Shown piece after piece: positions 54,460-64,000 of a stretch of 64,000 nucleotides of DNA (position 1 is the first letter of the stretch; every line of letters starts with the position of its first letter). The stretch comes from Pascua guehoae (lineage: Eukaryota; Basidiomycota; Tremellomycetes; Trichosporonales; Trichosporonaceae). The DNA lies in assembly GCA_001600415.1 (NCBI GenBank), contig BCJX01000001.1, positions 346,365-410,364 on the forward strand. Direction: 5' to 3'. The translations under genes were made by a program, and so were the position numbers. The notes beneath the pieces were generated by a model. The model made no database searches. It saw nothing but the letters and a program-made list of their open reading frames with translations, and was not told the origin of the DNA.

Positions 54460-55810
54460 AGAACGTTAGCGTTGATTCATGGAGTAGGCACTCACGGTTC
54501 TCCGTCTTGAGGGATCTCCAACGCGTTCTCAACACGCAACTCCAGGTTGCAATTCAACGTGATGATAGTTTTGTCGGTTAGCGTTACTATCTTGTGGTCC
54601 AACTTCAACTCACAAGGCCCGAGGGCCGGCCTGTCAAGTCTCAATGCGCAATACGCACTGCAGATGGTCGTACTCGTGCGTCCACAACGTTGCTCGTTAG
54701 CGATGCTCTGGTGTGTGCTGTCGTCTAGCTGAAAGAAACTCACAAGGCCCGAGGGCCCGCCTGTCTAGCCTCAACACGCAATACGCAATGTAGATGGTCA
54801 TACTCGTGTGTGCACAACGTTGGTCGTTAGCGATGCTCTGGCGTGTGCTGTGGTCTAGCTGAAAGAAAAAACTCACCAGGCCCGAGGGCCCGCCTCAGCC
54901 GTCTCAATACCCATTCGCGCCTCCACAATGATGCGCGTTAGCGATACTGTGGTGCGTGCTGTAGCCTAGCTGAAAATAAAACTCACAAGGCCCGAGGGCC
55001 CACTTATATCGTCTCCAAACGCACACTCCTCTCGTATCAAAACGCAATACCAGATTGTCGTATCCGCCGCCACAATGGTTGCTCGTTAGCCATGCTCTGT
55101 GTGTGCCGTGGTCTAGCTGCAAAAAGAACTCACCAGGCCCGAGGGCCCATGTCTCTCGTCTCAAAACGCAATGCCAGATTGTCGTTTTCGCGCGTTCACA
55201 ATGTTGCTCATGTTGCTCGTTAGCGATACTGTGTGTGGGGTGATGTCAAGCTGCAAAAGAAAGAACTCACCAGGCCCGAGGGCCCACTCCTCTCGTCTCA
55301 ATACGCACTGCCAGACTATCGTATTCGCGCGTCCACAACGTTGCTCATGTTGCTCGTTAGCGATACTCTGTGTGTGTTGGGGTCAAGATGAATAAAAGAG
55401 AACTCACCAGGCCCGAGGGCCCGCCTTAGTCGTCCCATTCGACGCCCACGTGCTCAACACGCAATGCCGAATCCTCGCGATTTCAATTCTGCACGTTAGC
55501 GTTGTGGTTTTGCATGACGTGTCGTTGAAACTCACATGTTAAGAGGGCCAGCCTCGGTGGTACGTTCGAACTGGCACGAGCCCAGTATCCAATGCCGGAT
55601 TGTCGTCCTGGTACGTCCTAGTTTGATTATAGTGCTGCTGGTTAGTCTTGTTCTGGGGGGTGTTGTGGTCTAGCTGCAACTCACATTGTAAGAGGTCCAG
55701 CCCCAATAGTTCCTCGATACGCAACGCCAGGTTGTCGAAGTCGCACTCGCAAGTCGCCGTGATTATACTGCTTGTTAGCATTACTACTCGGCGTACAACG
55801 AATGAGTGTC
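54460..55810 (-). repeat. Tandem array of mini-exon/intron units, array 1 (about 11 units)
   Basis: Units of ~110-150 bp repeat about eleven times. On the minus strand each holds a GTGAGT(T) donor, 30-50 nt, a CGCTAAC branch-point-like word and then 60-95 nt of exon-like sequence ending in GGGCCCTCGGGCCTG or GGCTGGCCCTCTTAACAT. Several exons read DNLALRIEELLGLDLLQ or DSLAVRIETRGVGPRAW. Lengths are not multiples of three and some units contain stops in any one frame. The array begins ~230 bp downstream of the K11 stop codon. It could be a decaying leucine-rich-repeat-type gene, a multi-intron non-coding transcript, or an alternative 3' extension. Confidence 0.6.
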
Positions 55811-56036
55811 AACTTACGAAGTAGGAGGTCCAGCCCCCCATGTAGTCGTTTGCCCCGAAGAGCATTTTAATTTTTGACTCCAACAAACCGGCTCGAGGTT
55901 GACGAGCGAAGCCGATTTGATGAAGGTTGCCGCACGGTGCTGGGCAAACGTCGCATGTCGGGTTGGTTGATGTCGTAAAAGAGCCGACATGCGAAGCACC
56001 GCGCAGCGGTGGGAGCGGAAGCCGGCCAAACAGGCT

Positions 56037-58809
56037 TTAGCGGCGCTGGAAGCGCTTGATCGCCTTACCGACCTTGCCGAAGAAGCGCTTCACCGGGTTG
56101 CGCTTCTCCTTGGCGGGCGCAAGGGGCGCTTCCGCCTCCACGGGGCTCAAGCTTGCGATGGACGGCAAGCTCGAGTGCGACGATCCAGCGAGCACGTACT
56201 TGCTCGCGGTGTCGCTCACGTCGTCTTCACCGCCCTGGTTCGGGTTGGCGAGAGCGGTGTTGGCCGGGCCCTGGACGGGGTTGACGGGGCCGGGGCCGGC
56301 GTTGGCGACGTTGCCGTCCTGTGCTTCCATGAACAGCACATAGACGGCGGCGACCTCTTCCTCCGGGGCGAGAACGAGGTCGGCAAGAGGAGCAGGGACG
56401 GGTGCGGCGAAAGGCACGGGGTCGACGGTGGGCATCTCGACCACGGGCTCGCGGGCACCGGCGAAGAGGGCAATGGCCTCACGGATGTCCCTGCGCCCAT
56501 CGCTGATGACTGGTGCGACGGGGCTTTGCACGACGGCGGTGGCGGTGGTAGGCGTGGCGCCGGTACCGGTCGTGTTGCTCGGGCCTGCGGGGGGCGCGGA
56601 GCTGGTCACCTCCACCTGCGCTTGGGTAGCGGAGGTGTCGGTGGTGTCGTCGTCGGGACCCGAGGTTGACGTAGCGGGTGCGTCCGACGAAGATGGCGTT
56701 CCGGTGCCGCCGACAGCTTGCTCGTCGTGGGCCGAGCTGTTGTCGGACTGGGGCGACACTGGCGCAATTGACGACGTGCTGGACGAGGCGGTGGGTTCCG
56801 GCTCGACAGCGTCGTTCTGTGCCTCTGCCGTGAGGTTGACGTGCGGCGGGGCGGTTTGGACCTCGGTGGTGGCGTCCGAGGTTGCGCCCTGAGTTGGGTC
56901 GAGGGGCGCGAGCTGCTCCTGGCCGTCGTTGTTGAGGGCGTCGACAAGGGCAATCGACGAAGACGGGCCCGGGTCAGCTGGGGCAGCGGCAGGCGAGACA
57001 GGGCCTGCGGTCGTCGCGGGGGCCGGGAGAGTCGAGGGTCCGGCCATGGCAGGAGCGTCTGCGGGCATCGGCGAGGAGGGCTGGTCATCTTCGGCAAAGT
57101 ACGTTGCCTCAATCCGCTGATGTGTCAGACTAGAGTCGCTGACGAGGATAATCATGTTGCGCGAGACACTCACCTCGAGAAGACGGATTGCCTCCACCGC
57201 CGTGATGCGCGCGGCCGGGTTGGGCAGGCACATGCGCACCACGACACCCGCCACTAGAATTTGTCAGTACAGTATCTTTACAGTATCACAAGGCTCTTTC
57301 CCTTATACTCACGGTCGGGGCCAAGTCCCTCACACGTCCACGGATAACCGCGGAAGCATTTTGGGTCGGTACGGATGTCCCATCCCCGCACCATCATCCC
57401 CATGCAGTCGTCCTCGTACAGGACGTAGACGTCCCGGTCGCACAGAATGCGCATGAACAACATGCCCGCGCCGAACATGTCCGCCGCGATACCATGCGGC
57501 ACCTGGAGGATCACCTCGGTGGGCATGAAGCCTTGTGTACCCGGGTGGCTCACAGGCTCCTCCTGGCACTCGGCGATCGTGTGGGACCTGCCCCAATCCC
57601 CCACAACCACCTCACCGTTCCCGCGCAAGAACAGATTGTCGGGCTTGAGGTCGTGATGGACAAGCCCATGGCGGTGAGCTTGGTCCAGGCCAACGAGAAT
57701 CTGCTTCATAATGCCCACGCGGGCCTCCAGGTCGAGTTCCGGGTTCTTCTCCAAAAAGTCGCAGAGGTCGCCATTGGTGCAGTCCTCCATGACGATGAAG
57801 CGGTAAAAGGGGTTTTGCTCCCCCTCCTCGGCTTCGACCTTTTGAACAATGCCAGGGCAGCCCTGGAGCATGCCCATCGCGCGGAGCTCGAGTTCCCACT
57901 CGACCTCGTCCTCGTCCTCGTACGGTGCCAGCGAGACCCTGATGACATTAGCAATGTACTGACCGTTTGCCACAATACTTACTTAAGAACAAAGCGCTCG
58001 CCGGTAACCGGGTCCTCGACACGGTAAGCGGCGCCCGCGGCTCCACTTGCCAGGTACTCGACGACGTTGAGGTGAGGCGAGCGAGGTCCCCAGTAGAAGT
58101 CGGCGCGACGACCGAAAATGTCGTCGTCGTCGTCCTCGAGGTTGAGGAGAGCCGCCGGGTCGCGCGCGCACTTCCTACGAAGGGCGAAGCGCTTCTGCGT
58201 CCACCAGCTCTCGTCGCGGGCCTCGCCCTGGGTGTTGTCGTTCGGGGCGGGTCCATCCTCGGCGCGGGCCCTACCTTTGCCCTTGTCAGTGCTGGCGGCG
58301 GGTGGCGAGCCAGCGTCGTTGTCAGTAATGCCCCCGGCGTAGTCGTTGGGGGCGGGCTCCTCGGCCGGGGCCTTACCCTTGCCCTTGTTGAGGCGAGGAG
58401 CCGCCGAATCGCCGGAGCCATCGCGCTGCTCGGCGCGAGAGGGCCCGACACTGTTGTCGTCGCGCTGGGGGCTGTCTGTCAGCGCAACATCACCGTTCTC
58501 GCCGGCAGAGGTCTCGGCGGTTACTGTAGTTTGCGTCCCGGACGGGCCGGGAACGCGGTCCTTAATGTTCTGGTCGACAACGGCCTCGTTGTCGTACCCG
58601 GCAACGTTGTTGTCGCTCGGGGAGGCCGCCGTCAGAGCCGTCCACCGACCGTTCACCTGCACCCACCCGTAAGGGAAGGGAGGGCTCGGGCCGGCGACAG
58701 CTTCTTGCCCGCCAGAAGTCTCGGGCAAACCTTGGTTGGGCGCGAGGGCGATGCCGTTCGTGCCGGAGTTGTTGTAGGTCGAGGACCCGGAGCGCTTGTG
58801 CTGAGTCAT
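56037..58809 (-). CDS. Divergent non-RD/DWG protein kinase, K11 (four exons, intact)
   Basis: Exons 58809-57983, 57938-57313, 57253-57174 and 57116-56037 join in phase to 870 residues. The N-terminal ~230 residues are disordered (KGKGKAPAEEPAPNDYAG repeats). Then ADFYWGPRSPHLN, an atypical Gly loop ASGAAGAAY and the beta-3 Lys (276) split by intron 1. Exon 2 has LVHHDLKPDN (HHD 370-372), DWG 390-392 and PTEVI where others have APE. Exon 3 is again 80 nt (VVVRMCLPNPAARITAVEAI). Exon 4 is a 360-residue Pro/Ala/Thr tail with RRDIREAIALFAGARE and VYVLFMEAQDGN, ending RNPVKRFFGKVGKAIKRFQRR minus its first residue. The first Gly of the Gly loop is Ala-Ser, so ATP binding may be altered. Mini-exon array 1 follows the gene. 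Confidence 0.82.
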
Positions 58810-59167
58810 TTTGTTTTTAAAACAATGATGAGAGTATGTTAGAGAGCAAAAGAAGATGTCGACGTGGAAGGCATTTGTAGTGGTGGGTCGGACGGTGGCT
58901 GGTCGCATACTGGGGCCAGGGTAGACTGCTGAACCTACTGACAGACTCCTTGCCTGCTCCAATCATATAATCTCATTTGCCTCCAGCAGCACGCCATGTG
59001 GCCCACAGCCAGGCGCCGCCACACCGTCAAGCAGCCATGGCAGAGCCAGACAGGACGATAGGCCGGCAGCGGAACATAATGCATACTGGGAGGCCTTCTT
59101 GACGTTGGACGGTGAGTGTGGCCTTGGCTGTACTGCAGTAGGCATGTCCTGCCCCGTGGACACCCGG
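58810..59167. other. 5' flank of K11
   Basis: The start region lacks a CAA leader; the bases before ATG are A/T-rich on the plus strand (TTTTGTTTTTAAAACAATGA). No copy of the 70-bp shared element was found here. Confidence 0.4.
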
Positions 59168-59199
59168 GTTTGCGCTCCGAGGTGGCTTGCGCTAGTGGC
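59168..59199 (-). promoter_or_regulatory. Second shared upstream motif (K11 copy)
   Basis: GGTTTGCGCTCCGAGGTGGC then TTGCGCTAGTGG matches the K3 copy (AGGTGGCTTGCGCTAGTGG) without change over 19 bases. It lies 360-390 bp from the K11 ATG. Confidence 0.5.
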
Positions 59200-61610
59200 G
59201 GGTAACTTGACATTGCAGTGCTGGCCCCATCCCCCACAGTCACAACGGCGACCCACAGTGTGCTCGCATGACCACAAGTCCACGATACGACGTGCGCACG
59301 TTAGACGATAGCTAAACATGATACAGATACATCCTTGGGTGTATCTGTGTATGGCAGGCAGCACCCAGCTTGACCTTGGCGTCGGAATTGCCAGCGCCGC
59401 CGTTGAAATTCGCCTCGCATGGAAGACCCTGAACCGATATTCAGGGTTCAGGTCCACAACGTCACGGGATCAAAAGTGGCACTTGAACTTGACGAGGGCT
59501 GCCACATGCACTGTGGCCATTTCTTGTCGACTCTATCCATACTCGTGAACAGCGCTGTCGGTGACGTGGTGTCGTCTATAAACGCACAGAGATGAAGATG
59601 GATGGATATACCGTCCGGGTGGCAGGTATTTTGGGACGAATTCGAATTTTGAAATTTTGCTCCCGTTGTGGGGGCCATCATGTCCCTCGTTGTCGTCATC
59701 GATGATGACGACAAGGCAGTTTTCGGCCTGTAGTGGTCGTTGGGCTGGTAGTACACGTTCCAGCGTTGCGTGTACATACTTTTTCTGGGCATCCATGATC
59801 GGCTTCCCCTGCTGGGCGAGCTTGATCGCATCCTGACTCGGGTGTCCTTGATCCCATTCTCTGCATACTCCTGCGCTCGCCGTCCTGTGTGAAGCAAGCT
59901 CTAGATGTACCCGGGCACTGCCACATCTCTCTATATTCAGTGTTCAGCGTACCAGTGTGCTCCCCTGCTTACGCCTCCTGCATGAGTATGTGGTACATGC
60001 TGTTGGGCGAGTAAGCTCTGGTATCCTCCCGGGTCGTCTCGTTCTTCTGGGGATGTTGTATCGTTTTCACGAGCTCGCACAAGTTCAAGGCTATTGTTCA
60101 CCTTGGTCATGTTACTCCAGTAGCAGGTAACTAGTGACGGGCAGTGGCAAAGTCATAGTACCTCGTGGAAAGGCGGCTTCGCTACTGCACGGTTGCCAGT
60201 CAATATAGACGTTATGGCGTGGCGGAAGAGGGGATCGCTGTCAGGGGGCGTGGAAGCCCGTTGGTCTCATTTTGTCATGGGGGCCGGGGAACACCGTTTC
60301 AAGAGCCCGGATCTAGAAAGTGTGTCGACCAGAGGGCTTGATCTCCCTTGGTCCATCCCCTCACGTGTCGGTGTGCGCCTGAGTGCGCTGCTGGTGTGTG
60401 TCGTGTGGTTCGTTCGGCCGAATACATCTCTGGGGATCAATGGGTACACTCATTGGCAAGCCGAACTTGAATCAGCGTGTGGACGACAATGTGGGGCACT
60501 GGGAGGTGCTGCTGGGGAGATCGCTTGGCACGCTTGTCAAGTGGAGGGCGGATCATCAAGAAGCCGTGTGTGGACAGTAACAGTCACATGGTAGAGAGCG
60601 TGTGAGCAATCCGGGTTACACTGGCAAGTGTGATGTACAACACCCGGTTCAAGCTCAATGTGTGGGGTGTGTGCAAGAGTGTGTGGGGCGGAATGGCCAA
60701 ATACCACCAAGGTGTGGGCCATAGTGCTGTCTATGTCGTGTCAGAAGTCCGTTGGGAGTGTGTCTTGGCTGCTTTCCTTCGTAGATTCTCGCCACTGATA
60801 ATCACTGACTCGTGCGTGGTCTGGTTGTCGGAAGCGCTCTCGCTATACTGCGAACTGCACCACGTGTGCTTCCAGATTTGGGGCTGCTCTCGTCTGTTAC
60901 ATATCTTAGTCCACCGCAATTCGTGCAGCACTGATGGTGGCAGCATAACGGTCAAGCCGGTGAATCTGGCCTAGGCCTACGATGTTGCCAGGGATGGGGT
61001 TGGGAGCGGGGCGCCGTGTGTGACGTGGGGCTGTATGGTGCGGTGTGGTGGGTTGGTACATCAACGGGAGTGGGTGGACCGTGTCGCCACTGGACCGGAA
61101 GTTGCAAGACCATGCGGCTTGCGAGTCAAGTTCAGTGGATCACATTGAGACGTATCAGGTGGGGTGTCGATCAAGGTCGGGGGACGTAAAGTGACAGCAG
61201 CCATAGTGCAAGAACGCCAGTCTGAACGGCTGCTTGATTTACGAATGTGCGGGAAGGAGGTTGGAGCCACCCCAAACTGCTCCCAGTAAGAACGATCCAA
61301 GAAACTATTCATCTATTCGTACGTGTATACAATATTTGACTTCTTCTTCTTCCCACATCAATGTTCGCGAGGGGAGACGGCCGCGCCCTCGCTGCACGTG
61401 GTCCGTCACACACCTCGTGTCTTCCCTCTCTCGCCTCACAGCCCCTCTGTATCTGTTGTCTATTTATCTCTATCGTTCTCGCACGTCCTTGCTGTGGATC
61501 CTTACTCTGACCCTCTCCCTCTTCTCTCTCCTAGCTCTTCGCTCTCGTTCACGCTCTGGCGGCAACATGCAACTGTAGGTTAGCATTTTCAATGTTCACG
61601 AGAACACTCA
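59200..61610. other. Gene-free stretch
   Basis: No gene is supported. From 61,320 to 61,560 the plus strand is pyrimidine-rich, as in promoters of this genome, but no open frame of quality follows. Confidence 0.35.
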
Positions 61611-61619
61611 CCATTGTGA

Positions 61620-62310
61620 TCCGCGATTGATGCGACTGGTATCTCGTTGGAAGGCGCTCTGGCCGCTGTGTTCACGCTCGAGCTGGTGTTGATGATGGGC
61701 GTTTTTGTACAAGTGGTGGGAGCGGGTTTCGCAATGTTTTGGGTGGTTGAGGTTTGATGAGGTTGGGTGGTATCACTGTGTCGTAGTCGGCACGTCAGCT
61801 CGCGAGCTCTGCTCAAGCGATGAAATGTGGTGTGTGCGTGTGGTATCTCATGTTTGCGGTCGTGGTATGTATCTCGTGGTCTGGCGGTAACGGTATGATG
61901 AGGTTTGGAGGTGTCGCTTGAATGTTGCTTGTTGAAGAATGAATGACGAACCGGCTCGCGAGGCCTGCTCGAGCGAGGATGCAATGGGTATCTCGTAGTG
62001 TGTTGAAATGTTTGAATGCTGATGCTGTAAACGGCTGGCTACTAGCTCTCGGGGCGTGGTCTCTCGGCGGGATGTTCTGGTGTGGTGGTGTCTTGTTTAG
62101 AGGGGTGGGTGTCTCGATGCCATTGTAGGTGGGGTAGGTGTCTGGGTGCCACGTTTGTCGTGTGGGTATTTCTATGTTTATGTATTTCTCTCTACCGTGG
62201 TTGGCAAGGTGGGTGTCTCGATGAGGTGGGAGGATGATGGGTGTCTCGATGCCATGGGAGGCGGAAGGGCGTCTCGATATTGTGGGTGGCGGGATGGGTC
62301 TCTCGTTGCA
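61620..62310 (+). repeat. Degenerate GGTGTCTCGATG minisatellite
   Basis: Words such as GGTGTCTCGATGCCATGGGA, GGTATCTCGTTGG and GTATCTCGTGGTCTGG recur at irregular 25-60 bp spacing across ~700 bp. It lies just beyond mini-exon array 2. Confidence 0.55.
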
Positions 62311-62410
62311 TGGCGGCGTGCTACTGCGCACTCTCCGCCCGAAGGTAGTCGTTACTCATCTCTCCCAAGCCAGCTCGAGGAGGCATTGTCCGTTGCATTA
62401 TAAGACTAAT

Positions 62411-63291
62411 GGTCAGCGTTGGGGTAATCTTCAATCGCCTGGTCGCTCACATGTAATGGGGCCAGCCCAGCACCCAAGTCCCGCTTGGGCGTCCGATGTT
62501 GGTGATTATAGAGTACTGCTGGTCAGCGAGGCTACTTCAACGCGTCATTCAACGACTCACTTGTATTGAGGGCCAGCCTTACATCCGAGTCCAGCTTGAA
62601 CCACATGATCATACGACACTGCTGGTCAGCGAGGCCGCTTCTACACGCCGTTCAGCGACTCACATGTAAAGAGGGCCAGCCTCACAACCAAGTCCAGCTT
62701 GGGGGTCCAGTGTTAATGATTATAATGTACTGTTGGTCAGCGACAATGCTTCACTCTCATCCAGCGACTCACAAGTAAAGAGGCCCAGCCTCGCACAAGC
62801 CCAGCTTGCGTCTCGGTGATTATTACGTGCTGCTTGTTAGCGGGGCTGCTGTCACGCACAATCTAGTCGCTCACAAGTAAAGACGACCAGCCTCGCACCC
62901 TTCGAGCCCAGCTCGCACGTCGGTGATTATGATGTGCTGCTGGTCAGCCAGGATACTTCAATATCTAATCCAGCGACTCACATGTAAAGAGGACCAGCCT
63001 CGCACCCTCCAAGCCCAGCTTGTACGTCGGTAATTGTAATGCGCTGTTGTTAGCACGGTTGCTGTTGCGCACGATCCAATCGGACAACTCACGTGTATAG
63101 AGAACCAGCCTCTCACCCTCCAAGCCCAGCTTGCACCTCGGTAATTATAATGTGCTGCCTGTTAGCAGGGTTGCTACTGCGCACGATCCAGTCCAGCAAC
63201 TCACAAGTATAGAGGACCGGCCTCACACCCTCCAAGCCCAGCTTGCACAACGCTGATCGTAATGAGCTGCTTGTTAGCGGGGCTGCTGTTG
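62411..63291 (-). repeat. Tandem array of mini-exon/intron units, array 2 (about 9 units)
   Basis: Nine units of ~100-110 bp. On the minus strand: GTGAGT donor, ~45 nt, GCTAAC or GCTGACC branch word with CAG, then a ~62-nt exon-like block. That block contains CAAGCTGGGCTTGGAGGGT and ends GGCTGGTCCTCTTTACAT before the next GTGAGT. One frame reads KLGLEGARLVLFT, another VQAGLGGCEAGPLYM. Shared words (GAGGCTGG-CCTCTT-ACAT) tie it to array 1. The array starts ~430 bp downstream of the K12 stop. Confidence 0.65.
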
Positions 63292-63364
63292 AACATGATC
63301 GAGTCACTCACTCGTAACACCCTCGTCCTTTTTTTGGTGCCCTCGCGGGCTTTTCTTGTTTTCT

Positions 63365-63367
<3 letters not shown>

Positions 63368-63419
<52 letters not shown>
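63368..63419 (+). repeat. Run of 52 T
   Basis: A pure homopolymer between array 2 and K12. On the K12 strand it is poly-A ~300 nt after the stop codon. Confidence 0.95.
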
Positions 63420-63420
<1 letters not shown>

Positions 63421-63717
63421 TTCCCTTCCTGCTCTAGGACGAGCTGCAAGACGTCCTCAAGCCTGGGTGCCCAAGCCAAGCGAGAGTAGTCGAGCAGCGC
63501 CAAAGGTGGGTGGTCGGCCTGGTGAAAGCCGAGCACAGCCACAGAGCAGGAATCCTACGCATCCGCGGCCGGGGTTGAAGGTAAATGGCCGAATGGTCGG
63601 ATACGCAAGACGGTACGGGGTAAATGGCGACATGTCTACCGAGGTTCAAGGTGGGGTAGACGATGCCGCGGTACCGGGGAGGAGGGGGTGTGGACGGGAG
63701 AGGCGCGTCGCAAAAGT

Positions 63718-64000
63718 CTAACCGCGCTTGAAGCCGCGGAAGACCTTGCGGACGCGGTCCACTGCACCGCGGAAGCCCGTGCGCTTGCCCTTGCGCACGG
63801 CGTCGGCGGCCTCCGGGTGCGTGTTGCCGTCCACCAAGACCCATGACTGGACAATGTTCGTCGCAGCCAGGGCAATGAGGTCGGCAGGTGACAGTGCCTC
63901 GGCCTGGGAGGTTGTCGTTGAGAGTGCCACCAGACTCTCGTTCCCAGTGCCAGCGTCAGCCACGACGGTCGAGACGCTGGCGTTGCCGAAATGCTCCCAA
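63718..64000 (-). CDS. Kinase-family member K12, C-terminal tail only
   Basis: The frame is open from the window edge to a TAG at 63718-63720. It reads SLVALSTTTSQAEALSPADL, then IALAATNIVQSWVLVDGN and the end RGAVDRVRKVFRGFKRG. The basic amphipathic C terminus and the Ala/Thr-rich run before it match K8-K11, so I place it in the kinase family. The kinase domain is beyond the window. Position relative to array 2 mirrors K11 and array 1, which suggests a four-exon gene. Confidence 0.6.
   Translation of the reverse strand, partial: WEHFGNASVSTVVADAGTGNESLVALSTTTSQAEALSPADLIALAATNIVQSWVLVDGNTHPEAADAVRKGKRTGFRGAVDRVRKVFRGFKRG

Noticed and set aside
54460..55810. CRISPR-like direct repeat array
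   Set aside because: The genome is eukaryotic, units vary in length and all carry splice-type signals; exon/intron repetition explains the pattern better.

Overview
This window is nuclear DNA from a fungus, most likely a basidiomycete yeast of the Tremellomycetes (a Trichosporonales-like genome is my guess from gene style). The evidence is GC-rich coding sequence, many short introns with GTGAGT/GTAAGT donors and GCTAAC-type branch points, intron-bearing tRNAs, and recognisable eukaryotic housekeeping proteins. All exon boundaries were placed by eye from splice motifs, reading phase and family similarity; none is confirmed by transcripts.

Bases 1-11,130 are a conserved housekeeping block: the first exon of a DnaJ (J-domain) protein (-), a GYP5-like TBC Rab-GAP (+), the TFIID/SAGA subunit TAF9 (-, four exons, one intron carrying a run of 64 G/C), and Elongator subunit ELP3 (+, five exons). 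Bases 11,130-18,700 are gene-poor: decayed ~220 bp repeats, a small Gag-like (UBN2-type) protein without any polymerase, and short Tc1/mariner-type MITEs.

From 18.7 kb to the right edge the window is dominated by one expanded gene family. About a dozen members or relics of a divergent protein-kinase family lie in the same orientation (minus strand), called K1-K12 here. Nearly all share a Tyr-Trp-Gly signature just before the Gly-rich loop, a non-RD catalytic loop (HHD or HQD instead of HRD), DWG instead of DFG, a long Pro/Ser/Ala/Thr-rich tail, and in most a short basic amphipathic extreme C terminus. Two subfamilies are visible: single-exon genes (K1, K2, K3, K4, K5, K8) and four-exon genes whose third exon is exactly 80 nt (K9, K10, K11, probably K12). 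K1, K8, K9 and K11 look intact; K3, K4 and K10 have frameshifts in the tail; K2, K5, K6 and K7 are relics. Several share a ~70 bp upstream element, CAA/CAG-rich 5' leaders and a second upstream motif, so the family appears to have been copied together with its promoters and to turn over by unequal recombination.

Between the kinases lie three intron-containing tRNA genes (Arg, Ala, Trp), MITEs, relics of F-box, zinc-knuckle and BTB-like genes, and two tandem arrays of tiny exon/intron units (54.46-55.81 kb and 62.41-63.29 kb), each starting just downstream of the stop codon of a kinase gene. The kinase cluster with its non-RD/DWG signature and the mini-exon arrays are the parts most likely to represent something undescribed.
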